Notes: a model not told the origin generated them from the letters alone. 64,000 nt of DNA from Bacteroidota bacterium (GCA_004322215.1 SCSM01000011.1:62001-126000); one strand, 5' to 3'. Counted from the first letter of the stretch, positions 1-10,520 are shown. A program made the numbers and translations.

Positions 1-743
1 TACTTCAAATAGATTCATTTAATATAGTTACTTCAATTACAAATATAGGAAATAATATTTTTGCAGGGACCAAGCATGGTGTATATATGACCACTGATAA
101 TGGAGATAATTGGTTTCCAAAAAATAATGGAATAGGAAATATTGAAACTTGGTCATTAGAAGTAAATGGTAATAATATTTATGCCGGTGCCGGTGGGAAT
201 CTTTTTCTATCTACTGACAATGGGGATAATTGGAACAAAATTAAAGATTCAATTGCAACTAAAGAAATAAAGATTAATGGAAATAATATTTTTGTGGGTG
301 GTTATGGGATAGATATTTCTACTGATAATGGAAAGAACTGGGTATCTAAAAATTCAGGATTACCAAGTTTAGGTATAATATCAATGATAATAAATGGCGA
401 ATATGTTTTTGTTGGGATTGATAATTATGGTATATTTAGAGCCAAGCTGAGCGACTTAGGTATTACGGATGTAAAAGAGCCAGAGCAAACAAATGAAATT
501 AAAATCTATCCCAATCCCGCTTCGGATGAATTTAGATTGAGGTTTCATTCGCCGATTGAAACTACAGTGCAGCTAAACGTTTTCGATTTGCTTGGCAACT
601 GTGTTTTAAGCCAGTCACTGCAAAGCACCGAAGGTACAAACGAAAAAACGATAAATTGCGAAAAACTGCCCCAGGGCTATTATTATGTAAAAATAAATAT
701 AAATGAAAATGTAGAAACTGTTCCACTGGTGCTAATAAAGTAA
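1..743 (+). CDS. T9SS-sorted beta-propeller (BNR/Ycf48-like) protein, 5' end outside window
   Basis: The frame is open from position 3 with no stop, so the gene begins before the window; the first internal ATG at 87 is probably not the start. The visible part repeats a unit with a TDNGDNW signature and an NNIYAG/NNIFVG strand, at about 40-residue spacing. This is typical of BNR/sortilin or Ycf48-like propeller blades. After a linker, the last ~80 residues form a type-A T9SS sorting domain: IKIYPNPASDEF, a core strand with FDLLGN, and a PQGYYYVKI strand near the end. The protein is therefore inferred to be exported through the outer membrane by the type IX system and anchored or released there. 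Its specific function cannot be read. Confidence 0.85.
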   Translation, partial: LQIDSFNIVTSITNIGNNIFAGTKHGVYMTTDNGDNWFPKNNGIGNIETWSLEVNGNNIYAGAGGNLFLSTDNGDNWNKIKDSIATKEIKINGNNIFVGGYGIDISTDNGKNWVSKNSGLPSLGIISMIINGEYVFVGIDNYGIFRAKLSDLGITDVKEPEQTNEIKIYPNPASDEFRLRFHSPIETTVQLNVFDLLGNCVLSQSLQSTEGTNEKTINCEKLPQGYYYVKININENVETVPLVLIK

Positions 744-950
744 ATTTTGAATGTTGGATGTTGAATTTTGAATGTAGGAACTGAAATTTTTCAGCACAGA
801 TAAATGTAGAATGGTTCAAAATTTCTTTGTGTGCTTTGAGATTAGAACTTTGTGGATTTTGTGTTAAAAATAGGTAATATTTTTAAAAATTGAAAATTAA
901 GTATTAGATATTCATTGAAAATTGTAAAATTGAAAATTGAAAATTTAATT
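744..950. repeat. AT-rich intergenic stretch with short degenerate direct repeats
   Basis: ATTTTGAATGT occurs at 744-754 and again at 765-775. ATTGAAAATT-type units recur between about 888 and 945, two of them overlapping in tandem. No convincing gene or terminator is visible. Similar ATTGAAAATT strings occur in other gaps of this window, before glgA and before the NfnB-like gene. Confidence 0.5.
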
Positions 951-966
951 ATATAGTGAGGTCAAA

Positions 967-1632
967 ATGAAAAATTCAATTGTAAAATTACTCGTTATTT
1001 TTTCCCTTTCATTTTTAATGATGGGACTATTATATGCAGAGTTCAATCCCAACGGAGGTGAGAACGGTGAGTTCTGGCAACAGAACACAACCAGGACAAT
1101 TAAATGGGATACGAGCTATTTCCATAATACAGTAAATATATATTTATGGAATATGACTTCTGCTACTTTCACCACAATTGATACAAGTGTGCAGGCATCA
1201 CTCGGAGAATACGACTGGGTAATACCTGATGACCATCCAACCGGTTCTAATTTCAGGGTGAAAATACAACAAACCGATAGTGCTTTATATCAATTCTCGG
1301 AAACATTTTTCCCGATTTATGAAGGTGGTTCACCACATAGCGATGTTGCAGAGAAAACTAATAATTCGGAGAATATATATATTTCCCCAAATCCCGGAAC
1401 AGACAAAATAAAAATCCGATTTAAGGATGAATTTATAAATTCATTGGAATTACAAATATTTAGCAGCTACGGACAGGAAATAATCAATACACCACCTTCC
1501 GACTTTCGATTTACAACTAACAACTGGCGATTATTTGAACTCGATGTATCCTTACTTTCAACTGGTATGTATTTCGCTGTGTTAAATGCAAATGGAAAAG
1601 TAATAACAAAACCTTTTGTAGTTCTTCATTAA
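967..1632 (+). CDS. Small secreted protein with Kre9/KNH-like Ig domain and T9SS sorting domain
   Basis: Residues 1-25 form a signal peptide (KNSIVKLLVIFSLSFLMMG, then a small-residue cleavage region). Residues ~28-115 match the Kre9/KNH-type Ig-like fold: NPNGGEN, a TIKWD strand, an IYLW strand, a YDWVIPDD strand and FRVKI. Residues ~135-221 are a type-A T9SS sorting domain (ISPNPGTDK, then LSTGMYFAVLNANGK and FVVLH at the end). The family is common in cell-surface proteins of this phylum, usually as one module of larger proteins; here it stands almost alone. The same KNH-like module recurs in the long protein starting at 61962. Role: likely surface adhesin or structural protein (inference). 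Confidence 0.8.
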   Translation: MKNSIVKLLVIFSLSFLMMGLLYAEFNPNGGENGEFWQQNTTRTIKWDTSYFHNTVNIYLWNMTSATFTTIDTSVQASLGEYDWVIPDDHPTGSNFRVKIQQTDSALYQFSETFFPIYEGGSPHSDVAEKTNNSENIYISPNPGTDKIKIRFKDEFINSLELQIFSSYGQEIINTPPSDFRFTTNNWRLFELDVSLLSTGMYFAVLNANGKVITKPFVVLH

Positions 1633-1666
1633 TAATAACCTGCTACGAAATCACTGGTTCTTTCAA

Positions 1667-1687
1667 GGGCAGATTTGGAATCTGCCC
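1667..1687. repeat. Perfect 9-bp hairpin between convergent genes
   Basis: GGGCAGATT, a TGG loop, then AATCTGCCC. It lies between two convergent genes (ending at 1632 and 1707). Neither strand has a U-run after it, so it is not a canonical intrinsic terminator. It may be a REP-like palindrome or a factor-dependent end. Confidence 0.5.
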
Positions 1688-1706
1688 CTCAATAAAAATC
1701 AATATT

Positions 1707-4700
1707 TTATCTTATATAATTCAGCAATCCTGTGATTTGTTTTCCATTAATTCTCAGTGAATAATAATAAATCCCACTCGTTAATCCTTTTGAAACAGCG
1801 TCGAAATTTATTATATGTGTACCAATTTCCATTATCCCGTTTTCGAGTGTTCCAACTTCATTTCCAAGAACATCATATATGGAAAGCCGAACCGATTGCG
1901 GTTTTTCCAGAGTTAAATAAAATGTTGTAATTCCATTGAATGGATTCGGGTAAACACTTAAAATGTTTTCGGTATTAAATTCCTCGACTGATGTAGTGTT
2001 TAAAACAACATCGAATGTATCGGATACAACATTATTACATTGATTTGAAACATAACAATAATACCTGCCTTCATCCTGCTTGGTAAATGGCTTCTTTGTA
2101 AGTGCAGAACTGTTTGTACCAGGTATTTCAAGACCATTTTTATACCAGCGATATAATATTGGCTCGTCGCCGCTTGCATCAACCGATAATTGCATTTCTC
2201 CCCCATCTTCAATTCTAAATATTCTAAGCGTGTCATTCCTTTGCAATTTCACTATGTTTTTGGCTATCAATTCAACTGTATCAGACGAAATTTGTATATT
2301 CCCCGGGTTAGCCGTAATTAAAACATAATACTTCCCTTCATCCCTTTTTATTATGTTATTAACAACTAATACTGATGTATCAACTCCAACAACCCTGCTA
2401 TCTCCGTTCAATTGCTGATTATCTTTATACCACTGATATGTCAAAGTTTTTTCACCTCCAAGTGCATTAACAGAAAAGGTTGCATCCTGTCCTTCACAGA
2501 GAGTTTGATGCACCGGCTGCGATTTAATATAACTATTATGCCATCCCTGCCTCCAATCGGAATAAACTGATGCTTCACCTTTATTCTTTGTTTCATCCTT
2601 TGTTGTTGCTCCGTTTCCTTCCTGGAATCGCCAATAACCGACTAAACCAGGTTCATTCCCAATTAAATTCGTATTCATATTCTGTATCAATTCTTTCTGT
2701 GTTCTTTCAATATTCCAGAATCTTGCTTCATCGATTGACCCGTCGAATGGTCTCGACAAATCGGAATTATTTCCGAACCTCAAAGCAATCTGTGAATTAT
2801 CTTTTATCAGTCCCCTGGGCAAATTCTGTGTTTTATATATCGTATCAACTATTTGCAATCCGTTAACATAAAACCTTACATTGCTGTCCCCATCATAAGT
2901 TACAGCAACATGGTTCCATACGTTAAAATTAATTTTATTCCTGTCTGTGAAAACATTCGAAGTTTTATTGCTGTCATTAGTAAATGTGAAACGGATTGAC
3001 CTGTCACCACCTATATAAAAAAGGAAATTCGATTTATCAGCAATTCTTCCGAAATATCCTCTACCCCCGCTTTTGGGCTTTATCCATGCCTCAATCGTAA
3101 GTCTGTTAAACAAATTAACAGGAGTTGATGCTTGCACTTCTGCATACCCGTCCCTGTTATTAAAATCAAGAGCACTCTCTCCGTCAAAAATGTAAACTCT
3201 CCTTGTAGTATCATAAATCCTGCTGCCACGGGTTATATTCATTATTACATCAAACGTACCCGGTACATTATAAGTCCATGTCGGATTTTTATCACTCGAA
3301 CTGCTTGCTTCTCCGTCTCCAAACTCCCAGTTCCAACTGTCAATCGGTTTTGTTGTTTGTGATTTATCATTGAAAATTACCTGCAATGGTGCATGTCCGG
3401 TCAACGGTTGTGCAGTGAAATCAGGCACCGAATAATTAATTGGAATTCCAAGAAAATTCATAATTCTCGAAACAAGCTCATATCTGGTACTTGGTTGTGC
3501 CATATCTTTTAGTTCAGCTAATGGATAAGCACTGTAAAAAGTTTTTTGATTGTACCAACCGATATTTTGAACTGCTACTGTTCCATATCCGGGTTGATAA
3601 AATGCTGTTGTCCCGTTGTCACCCGGAACCACCGTATCTACTGAACGGAATCCCGAAGAACGTGAGCCGATAAACTCCATATTCAATGTCAGTGCGGATG
3701 AATTGCCTTCCAAAGTATCGAGATTAACATTATCCAAACCGTCATCGCTGCTTTTCACACCAAATAACTCAAGCAATTCTTTATTATTTCTCTGGTCCCA
3801 TCCGAATATTTCTGTTCCTTCTATATAAACTTTTCCAGCTTTCAATAAATAATTCTTGATTACATCAGCCATCCAGTCATCAAATCCTGTCAAACCAAAT
3901 GAAGCTCCTGATTCCGTATTACCTATACTGCCGAAACAGAGAAATACAGCATCAAAACCGAATAATGTTGTCGGAAAATCATTTCCGTACATTACATTAA
4001 CACCTTGTTCCTTTAAAAAATCCCTGATAAATGAACCACTATAACCTCTCTGGGGTGCACCTTCCCATACCAATATTCCTCCGCTTGTAATCGGTATTTC
4101 AAAGTCCATTGAACTCCCATATACTATCTCTTCATTATCGGATGAGGTTTTCAATCTCATTTTAGCAAATCTCGATGTTGCTGATTTTGAAATTTTCACT
4201 TCAAATATGAGGGGAATATCCGTATATCCATCCGCCCCTACACCCCCGGTATATGACGATTGCAAAACTTCCACATCCGGGTCAAGAGATTCAACAGTGA
4301 ATTTTACAGAATTAGAGCTTACAAGATGTGCATAATTCCTTACAGTAAATCCGATATTAATCGAGTCACCCGGCTCCAAAGCGCCATTATTATTAGAAAT
4401 CGAGTCATTTGTATAAACCTGGTAAAGTTGTAACCTCAATTTTTTTGGAACTGACGGATTTGACATAATAAGTGAATAATATGGATTAACTCTTCCGGCA
4501 CCAAGTTTATTTATATAATTTACATTCATCGAATCAATATTATCAGCAGTACCGAGAAATTGAGCTTCGAGTGAATCAATAGACCAGCCGGGATGATATG
4601 CCCTGAGCAACCCCATACAGCCGGCAGCCACAGGACTTGCCATCGAAGTTCCCTGGTAACTTCCATAACTGTGATTGAGTAATGTACTCAATATCCCTCC

Positions 4701-5990
4701 GCCATTTCCATAATCACCACCGGGTGCAGATATATCAACACCAATCCCGTAATTCGAATAATTCGCTTTCCTGTCATCCACACCTACGGAGGCAACACTG
4801 ATTACATTCGGATAAGATGCAGGATAAAATGCTTCTTCACTGTTATCATTCCCCGCTGCAATAACAAGAATGGCTCCTAAGCTTGTTGCATAGGCAATTG
4901 CTTCAGCTTCTGATGTCGAATAACCGCCTCCTCCCCAACTGCAATTTATGACATCGGCTCCATTATCAGCCAGGTAAACAATTCCATCGAATCCTTTGTA
5001 AATATAATTATAATTAGGTGATGAGTGTGAGGTTACCATAAATTTAACATTCCAGCTAATCGAAGCAATACCTGTATCATTATTCGTACAACCCGCGGCA
5101 ATCCCCGATACGTGAGTACCATGGCTATTATAATCCCATGGGTCATTACCTTCGCTTTTTGTTGCCCAATCGGCAAGAAAATCCCATCCGATAAAATCAT
5201 CTGCAAATCCGTTAAAGTCATCATCTATATGATTCGTATCGCCGGGGTCAAACACCCATGTGCTGTCACTTTCCCTATACTCGAGCACATGTCCGTCGTG
5301 GTCAGCATCTTCACCAAGATTCTGTTTCAAATTATTCATTAAATCCGGATGGTCCCATTCCACTCCTGTATCGCTAATTCCTATAATTATTTCCTTTGTA
5401 CTATCTTCGCCTTTGAATACACCCCACGCAGAATCCGCTTTAATTTGGGGTAAATGCTGTTGCCGAGGATATAATGTATCATTTGGCATTTCAAGTAAGT
5501 ACATAATTGGAACCGGCTCGGCGTACTCAATATTCCTGTCATTATAGAATTCGGTTAATATGTTTCTGATATTTTTTGATTCCCCGAATTCCAATGTATA
5601 AATATTAGATAGGTCGGGTAAGTCCAAATTGTTTTTCTGAATAAAATCTTTATTTTTTTTAAGCAGCTCACTTCTTTGCTTATATGTTTTCTGTGTTATT
5701 ATTCCATACTTTTCTAATTTTTCATCTATGCTGCTTATTCCGAATCTGTATTTGCTGGTTCCCTGCAATTCATCAGGTGATTTCAAAAATGCTTTAACAT
5801 CCTTCTTTAATTTGATGTATATTTTGTCATTATAATACAACTGTCTTCCTTCTTTGTCCTTCTGACCGATTTGTTTAATACAATCAGCAATCGTTCTCGG
5901 CTTTGGTATTTTAGTATAACCCGGCTGTGACATCAGATGATTTGATGTGATAATGATAATTATGGCAATCAGAAAATATAATTTACTCAC
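1707..5990 (-). CDS. Secreted multidomain S8 subtilisin-like protease with T9SS sorting domain
   Basis: A 1427-residue protein with a GTG start at 5990. Order of parts: signal peptide (1-21); propeptide-like region (~22-165); S8 catalytic domain with Asp207 (GISDTGVEWDHPD), His290 (NSHGTHVSG), oxyanion Asn381 (AAGND) and Ser449 (GTSMASP). After a ~300-residue middle section come a PKD domain (~857-923, WNWEFGDG), a LamG/concanavalin-like domain (~935-1140, IEAWIKPKSG to VGYWRF), two Ig-like domains (~1157-1240 and ~1250-1330, YQWYKDN and YRWYKNG) and a type-A T9SS sorting domain (~1343-1427, VYPNPFNG). All catalytic residues are present, so an active extracellular protease is expected. The PKD, LamG and Ig modules suggest binding to polymeric or carbohydrate substrates (inference). 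Confidence 0.93.
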   Translation of the reverse strand: MSKLYFLIAIIIIITSNHLMSQPGYTKIPKPRTIADCIKQIGQKDKEGRQLYYNDKIYIKLKKDVKAFLKSPDELQGTSKYRFGISSIDEKLEKYGIITQKTYKQRSELLKKNKDFIQKNNLDLPDLSNIYTLEFGESKNIRNILTEFYNDRNIEYAEPVPIMYLLEMPNDTLYPRQQHLPQIKADSAWGVFKGEDSTKEIIIGISDTGVEWDHPDLMNNLKQNLGEDADHDGHVLEYRESDSTWVFDPGDTNHIDDDFNGFADDFIGWDFLADWATKSEGNDPWDYNSHGTHVSGIAAGCTNNDTGIASISWNVKFMVTSHSSPNYNYIYKGFDGIVYLADNGADVINCSWGGGGYSTSEAEAIAYATSLGAILVIAAGNDNSEEAFYPASYPNVISVASVGVDDRKANYSNYGIGVDISAPGGDYGNGGGILSTLLNHSYGSYQGTSMASPVAAGCMGLLRAYHPGWSIDSLEAQFLGTADNIDSMNVNYINKLGAGRVNPYYSLIMSNPSVPKKLRLQLYQVYTNDSISNNNGALEPGDSINIGFTVRNYAHLVSSNSVKFTVESLDPDVEVLQSSYTGGVGADGYTDIPLIFEVKISKSATSRFAKMRLKTSSDNEEIVYGSSMDFEIPITSGGILVWEGAPQRGYSGSFIRDFLKEQGVNVMYGNDFPTTLFGFDAVFLCFGSIGNTESGASFGLTGFDDWMADVIKNYLLKAGKVYIEGTEIFGWDQRNNKELLELFGVKSSDDGLDNVNLDTLEGNSSALTLNMEFIGSRSSGFRSVDTVVPGDNGTTAFYQPGYGTVAVQNIGWYNQKTFYSAYPLAELKDMAQPSTRYELVSRIMNFLGIPINYSVPDFTAQPLTGHAPLQVIFNDKSQTTKPIDSWNWEFGDGEASSSSDKNPTWTYNVPGTFDVIMNITRGSRIYDTTRRVYIFDGESALDFNNRDGYAEVQASTPVNLFNRLTIEAWIKPKSGGRGYFGRIADKSNFLFYIGGDRSIRFTFTNDSNKTSNVFTDRNKINFNVWNHVAVTYDGDSNVRFYVNGLQIVDTIYKTQNLPRGLIKDNSQIALRFGNNSDLSRPFDGSIDEARFWNIERTQKELIQNMNTNLIGNEPGLVGYWRFQEGNGATTKDETKNKGEASVYSDWRQGWHNSYIKSQPVHQTLCEGQDATFSVNALGGEKTLTYQWYKDNQQLNGDSRVVGVDTSVLVVNNIIKRDEGKYYVLITANPGNIQISSDTVELIAKNIVKLQRNDTLRIFRIEDGGEMQLSVDASGDEPILYRWYKNGLEIPGTNSSALTKKPFTKQDEGRYYCYVSNQCNNVVSDTFDVVLNTTSVEEFNTENILSVYPNPFNGITTFYLTLEKPQSVRLSIYDVLGNEVGTLENGIMEIGTHIINFDAVSKGLTSGIYYYSLRINGKQITGLLNYIR

Positions 5991-6047
5991 TTAATCCACT
6001 CCCGATTAATATTTAAATTCATTGATTTCTAAGTTACGCAATTTTTT

Positions 6048-6929
6048 TCAATTTTTAATTTGAAATGAAGGATTTACAGATTTATAAAAATATCCTTTGA
6101 AAAATCCCTTCAAAATAAATTTCAGGTCTTCCAAACTATTTATATGTATAAGTTCAATAATTAATATTTTAAATGGGCTTAACAACCTTACTGCAAAACT
6201 TCCGTGTTTCACCATGATTGCAATTAAATTCCTTGTTGTATAAAACTTTTTCCAGGGTGATATATCCTTGAATGTTGGCGGCTTAAGTTTTCTGTTAAGA
6301 TGTGCTTCACTGAATAGTACTATTTTATAATCAGTTTCTTTTAATCGCATGAAATATTCTGTGTCGTCTCCAAAAATGAAAAAATTAAATTCTGGTAAAC
6401 CGATTTTTTCTATTAATGTTCTATGAAATAATGGTCCCTCAAAAGTTATTCCTTCAAGCTTAATAAATTTCTCTTTTAAATGTCTCTCTGTAATAATTTC
6501 CTGCCAAAATTTTTTAAAAGGATTTTTCAGGTTATATTTTACTACATCATTGTAAAACGGCTTACCGTCCGGATTGTATCTCAATGGTACTCTTACTAAT
6601 TTCTCGCCTTCCTTTTCCATCAGCTTTTCGAGACAATTAGGTTCCGGTATGACATCATCATCCATTGTCCAAATCCAGTCAAATCCATCTTCATAAGCTG
6701 CTTTTATTCCTGTGTACTGACCTCCGGAACTTCCAACATTTTCCTGCTCGATTACTTTTAAATCTGATTGTTGCTGTAGCCATTCCTTAGTTCCATCTGT
6801 GCTGGAATTATTAACAACGATTATCAAATCCATTTTTAGACTTTGTTTTCGAAGTGAATCAACGATTTCTTTTAAAAAATCCAATCTGTTGTATGTAATG
6901 ACAACCGCTGCAATTTTTTTTTTACTCAT
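6048..6929 (-). CDS. Family 2 glycosyltransferase
   Basis: GT-A fold glycosyltransferase: VVITYNR near the N-terminus, NNSSTDGT (nucleotide-binding loop), MDDDVIPEP as the metal-binding DxD region, and FGDDTEYFMRL as the acceptor/catalytic acidic segment. It resembles rhamnosyl- and galactofuranosyl-type GT2 enzymes, but the sugar cannot be assigned. ATG at 6929 is preferred over the TTG one codon upstream. It has no membrane anchor and sits just downstream of the polysaccharide locus on the same strand, so it probably adds a sugar to a surface glycan. Confidence 0.85.
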   Translation of the reverse strand: MSKKKIAAVVITYNRLDFLKEIVDSLRKQSLKMDLIIVVNNSSTDGTKEWLQQQSDLKVIEQENVGSSGGQYTGIKAAYEDGFDWIWTMDDDVIPEPNCLEKLMEKEGEKLVRVPLRYNPDGKPFYNDVVKYNLKNPFKKFWQEIITERHLKEKFIKLEGITFEGPLFHRTLIEKIGLPEFNFFIFGDDTEYFMRLKETDYKIVLFSEAHLNRKLKPPTFKDISPWKKFYTTRNLIAIMVKHGSFAVRLLSPFKILIIELIHINSLEDLKFILKGFFKGYFYKSVNPSFQIKN

Positions 6930-7011
6930 CAAAATTCAGTATGATTTTCCAATTCTATTTTTAAGTTATATTTTATTATTATCCTAATTTTTAACTATGA
7001 ATTGCGAATAT

Positions 7012-7491
7012 TTATTTACTCTGAATTCCCTTTAATTCGAACAACTCATTCAATGTCCCATTAACAATATATTCGTGAAAAAATTTTGCACCGTCCTTAT
7101 GAGTTCTCAAAAATAATCTTTTGTAACAGTCTTTAAATGTAAGCCATTCAAATTGCTGATGTTCCTTTGATAATTTTACACTTTGGTTTTTACTTATAAG
7201 TGCTCCGAAAACTGGTGCAATATTAATTACATCTCTTCTGGGGTCATAGAAGGTAGTAACATAAGGAACAGACCATATTTTTTTCGGTTTAATACTTATT
7301 TCTTCAATTATTTCCCTAAGGGCTGTTGATATTGCTGTTTCGCCCTTCTTCATTTTACCTGTTACTACCTGCCAAACATTAGGATACAGCTTACTGTTTT
7401 TTGTTCTCTGTAATACAAGATATTTCGGTTCCTTATTTTTATCGAGCAGTGCAATATGTACTTGAATTGTGTTAGATACGATTTTTGGCAT
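7012..7491 (-). CDS. Nudix hydrolase
   Basis: A 159-residue single-domain protein. The Nudix box runs from Gly45 through Glu51 to Arg59-Glu60 and Glu63-Glu64 (GKMKKGE ... REIIEEIS). The final consensus Gly is Ser here, a tolerated change. The N-terminus (VHIALL, YLVLQRT, WQVVTGK) resembles NudB-type pyrophosphohydrolases that act on dihydroneopterin triphosphate or dATP, but the substrate is not certain. It hydrolyses a nucleoside diphosphate linked to another moiety in the cytoplasm. It follows accA on the same strand after a 112-bp gap. Confidence 0.85.
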   Translation of the reverse strand: MPKIVSNTIQVHIALLDKNKEPKYLVLQRTKNSKLYPNVWQVVTGKMKKGETAISTALREIIEEISIKPKKIWSVPYVTTFYDPRRDVINIAPVFGALISKNQSVKLSKEHQQFEWLTFKDCYKRLFLRTHKDGAKFFHEYIVNGTLNELFELKGIQSK

Positions 7492-7603
7492 TACTACTAT
7501 ACTTATTATTTATTTAAAATTCCGTCTTTATAATCAGATACATTTAATTATTTCATTTTTTAAAAATAATCACTCTTAATAGAAAATTAACAGTTATTAG
7601 TAA

Positions 7604-8560
7604 TTAATTTTCATCCCATACACCCATTTTTGCAAATTTCTCTCGTCTGTTCTTTATCAATTCTTCCTTACTCAATTTCAGTAAATTTTTAAGATTATTT
7701 GATATATACCTCTTAATAGTGGAAAACATTTCCTGTGGGTTATTATGAGCTCCTCCAACCGGTTCGGGAATGATTTCATCAATAATTCCGATTCTCTTCA
7801 AATCTTCAGCAGTTAATTGCAGTGCCTCTGCTGCCTGTTCTTTGAAATCCCAGCTTCTCCATAGTATACTCGAACATGATTCGGGAGAAATAACTGAATA
7901 CCAGGAATTTTCAAGCATCAGTATTCTGTCTCCGACTCCAATGCCAATAGCTCCACCGGAAGCCCCTTCGCCGATTATTATAATAATTACCGGTACTTTC
8001 AATTTTGACATCAATAATAAATTTCTCGCTATTGCCTCTGCTTGTCCCCTTTCTTCGGCTTCTATTCCGGGATAAGCTCCAGGTGTGTCAAGAAATGTGA
8101 TTATAGGATTACCATATTTCTCTGCCAATTGAAATAACCTGTTTGCTTTCCTGTAACCTTCTGGATGAGGCATACCGAAATTTCTATATAAATTTGATTT
8201 GGTATCTCTCCCTTTTTGATGACCGACTATCATAACAGGTTTTCCATCTAATTTCGCTATACCTCCCACAATTGATGGGTCATCTTTAAATTTCCTGTCT
8301 CCATGCAATTCATAAAAGTCTGTAAATACATTTTGAATATAATCAAGCGTAAAAGGTCTTTCGGGATGGCGGGCAATCTGAACCCTCTGCCATCTCGTCA
8401 AATTCTGATAAATTTGTAATCTAAGGTCATCGGCTTTTTTTTGGAGATATTCTATTTCATTACTTATGTCAAGTTCGCTCGAAAGTGATTTCATCTCCTC
8501 TATTTTCTTTTCAAGCTCAATTATTGGTTTTTCAAAATCTAATACTAACTTTTTTGCCAC
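7604..8560 (-). CDS. accA: Acetyl-CoA carboxylase carboxyltransferase subunit alpha
   Basis: A 318-residue protein, the usual length for AccA. It carries the N-terminal helical region ([17 protein letters not shown]) and the crotonase-like carboxyltransferase core: [52 protein letters not shown] and [11 protein letters not shown]. With AccD it transfers the carboxyl group from biotin to acetyl-CoA, making malonyl-CoA for fatty-acid synthesis. GTG start at 8560. Only one base separates it from the stop of the upstream glycosyltransferase fusion, so the two are probably co-transcribed. AccD, AccB and AccC are not in the window. Confidence 0.97.
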   Translation of the reverse strand: MAKKLVLDFEKPIIELEKKIEEMKSLSSELDISNEIEYLQKKADDLRLQIYQNLTRWQRVQIARHPERPFTLDYIQNVFTDFYELHGDRKFKDDPSIVGGIAKLDGKPVMIVGHQKGRDTKSNLYRNFGMPHPEGYRKANRLFQLAEKYGNPIITFLDTPGAYPGIEAEERGQAEAIARNLLLMSKLKVPVIIIIIGEGASGGAIGIGVGDRILMLENSWYSVISPESCSSILWRSWDFKEQAAEALQLTAEDLKRIGIIDEIIPEPVGGAHNNPQEMFSTIKRYISNNLKNLLKLSKEELIKNRREKFAKMGVWDEN

Positions 8561-8561
8561 T

Positions 8562-10520
8562 TTATTTCCTGAAAAAATGTTTTAATAAAATATCTATATC
8601 TAATGAGAAACTGTAATTTATTAAGTAATATTCATTTAAATCGTTTACTATTTTCAAATTCAATTTATTTGTTTTACTAATATGAGCCAATCCCGTCAAT
8701 CCCGTTTTCCCTATCATTGGTTTCTCATTTGTAATTTTATATAATCCAATCAGGGATAACTCACCTGTAAAAACCTTCCAAATCCCCTTAATCGGTTTTG
8801 AATGCTTTTCAGACAGCAAATATACCAATGGTAACCCAATAGTCAAAAGAAAAAAGGAAGCAATCAAATCGAATGTTCTTTTAATAAATCTATATCTTAA
8901 TTTCAGGATATTATATTTTGATATTATTGATTCAGTCTTTGAGACATCATTAATTATCCTGGATGCTATTAAATCCTCATATTCGGTAACAAAATGAAAT
9001 TTGACGTTTAAATCGGATATCTTAGATATTAAATTTAGTAAATCACTCCTTTTTAATTGAGGTTCAGCAATTATTATCTCTTTTAATCCGTAATCCTCTA
9101 TTATTTTAGGCATTTCCTGTATATTACCGATAACAGGTACTCCTAATTCAATATTAATTGAATTATTTTCATCTGAAATCATTCCCATTAAATTAACATT
9201 TCTTGCTTCTCCCGATTTGAGCTGATTAATAATTTTTTCAGAATGTTCATTTATTCCGAGTATTGCTATTCTTCTGTCAGATTCCTTCCCCGAAATTCTA
9301 TCGTATAAACTTATGAAAAATCTCAATAAACCGGATAATAAAGTTGTAAACCCGATTGTAAACAAGAGGATACCACGACTAAATGCATATTCTCTGAAAT
9401 AATAAGTTAAGGAAGATAAAATAAAGAAACTTAGTAATAATCCATAAAATAATCTTCTGATTGTATTCTTACCTTCAAAGTATTCTCCAACAGCAATCAT
9501 TGAGCCAAATAAAATCAACGTAATTACTATGAAAACAGTTGGATAAGCATAATCCGGCAGATTGAATATTCCACCGAATTTATAATATGTTCCTATCATC
9601 ACAGAAAGATTCAGAAAAATAATATCAAACAGAATGATTCCAATCTGCCTCTTATATTTCAATAAATATGCTAACAATGTCCTTATTGAAATTCCTAATT
9701 TGATTAATAAAAGAAATAAGCTCGATGAATTATAATATTTTTTTGAAAATATTTCCATCGCATTATAAAAATGGTACAACTCTTTTATAGAGCTTTTTCT
9801 TGTGCTTTCACCTTTATAATGTATAATTGACGTTTCATGGTAATAAGCAATCTTCCAGCCCATTCTCTGAATGCTGTAACATAAATCAACGTCCTCACCA
9901 TACATAAAATACTGTTCATCGAATCCACCGACGGCCTCAAAAGCTTCACGTTTCACAAACATATAAGCACCTATCAACACATCGATATAATATGTTTCAT
10001 CAATGCTCCTGTATGTTTGATTATATTGGCTGAAAAATTTCACTTTTGGGAATAATTTCTGTAATCCGAACAATTTTGTAAAAGATGCCCAGGGAGTTGG
10101 CAATCCTCTCCTGCATGCTAACTGAAATGAACCGTCAGAATTAAGAACCTTACATCCAGCAGCACCAACTTCAGGATTTCCTTTCATATAATCAATCATC
10201 CTGGACAGATTATCTTCTTCTATGACTGTATCAGGATTGAGAATTAAAAGATACTTACCTTGAGATTCCTTGAATCCAATATTATTTGCTTTACCAAATC
10301 CTAAATTCTCATTCAATTTAATAAAATTTACTTTGGGAAATAATGGAGTTAAATATTCAATCGAACCGTCTGCTGAATTGTTGTCAACAACTATTATTTC
10401 TATTGAAAAGCCACGTTTTCCCGCTATAACTGATGCATTCTCAACAGACTTAAGACATTGATATAGGAATTCCTTAACATTGTAATTGACAATAATAACC
10501 GATATATCTTTTTCAGGCAT
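8562..10520 (-). CDS. Membrane GT2 glycosyltransferase fused to a degenerate polyprenyl-phosphate sugar transferase
   Basis: A 652-residue fusion. Residues 1-~250 are a WbbL-like rhamnosyltransferase-type GT2 domain ([21 protein letters not shown] at 95-98, MYGEDVDLC near 207-214). Residues ~263-405 hold several membrane helices. Residues ~415-520 look like the CoA/Rossmann domain of WcaJ-type phosphoglycosyl transferases ([20 protein letters not shown]). Residues ~546-652 resemble the catalytic PGT domain: [15 protein letters not shown], then FTGELSLIG, then [10 protein letters not shown]. The stretch that should lie between the membrane helix and FTGELSLIG is about 80 residues too short. 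The LDE(L/V)PQ segment with the Asp-Glu dyad, present in the gene at 11398, is missing. The GT2 half is probably active; the C-terminal half is probably not catalytic. Confidence 0.8.
   Translation of the reverse strand: MPEKDISVIIVNYNVKEFLYQCLKSVENASVIAGKRGFSIEIIVVDNNSADGSIEYLTPLFPKVNFIKLNENLGFGKANNIGFKESQGKYLLILNPDTVIEEDNLSRMIDYMKGNPEVGAAGCKVLNSDGSFQLACRRGLPTPWASFTKLFGLQKLFPKVKFFSQYNQTYRSIDETYYIDVLIGAYMFVKREAFEAVGGFDEQYFMYGEDVDLCYSIQRMGWKIAYYHETSIIHYKGESTRKSSIKELYHFYNAMEIFSKKYYNSSSLFLLLIKLGISIRTLLAYLLKYKRQIGIILFDIIFLNLSVMIGTYYKFGGIFNLPDYAYPTVFIVITLILFGSMIAVGEYFEGKNTIRRLFYGLLLSFFILSSLTYYFREYAFSRGILLFTIGFTTLLSGLLRFFISLYDRISGKESDRRIAILGINEHSEKIINQLKSGEARNVNLMGMISDENNSINIELGVPVIGNIQEMPKIIEDYGLKEIIIAEPQLKRSDLLNLISKISDLNVKFHFVTEYEDLIASRIINDVSKTESIISKYNILKLRYRFIKRTFDLIASFFLLTIGLPLVYLLSEKHSKPIKGIWKVFTGELSLIGLYKITNEKPMIGKTGLTGLAHISKTNKLNLKIVNDLNEYYLINYSFSLDIDILLKHFFRK

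Noticed and set aside
562-819. 85-codon open frame on the minus strand within the end of the first T9SS gene
   Set aside because: It is antisense to a clear T9SS sorting domain, has a His/Leu-rich composition typical of shadow frames, and no ribosome site.
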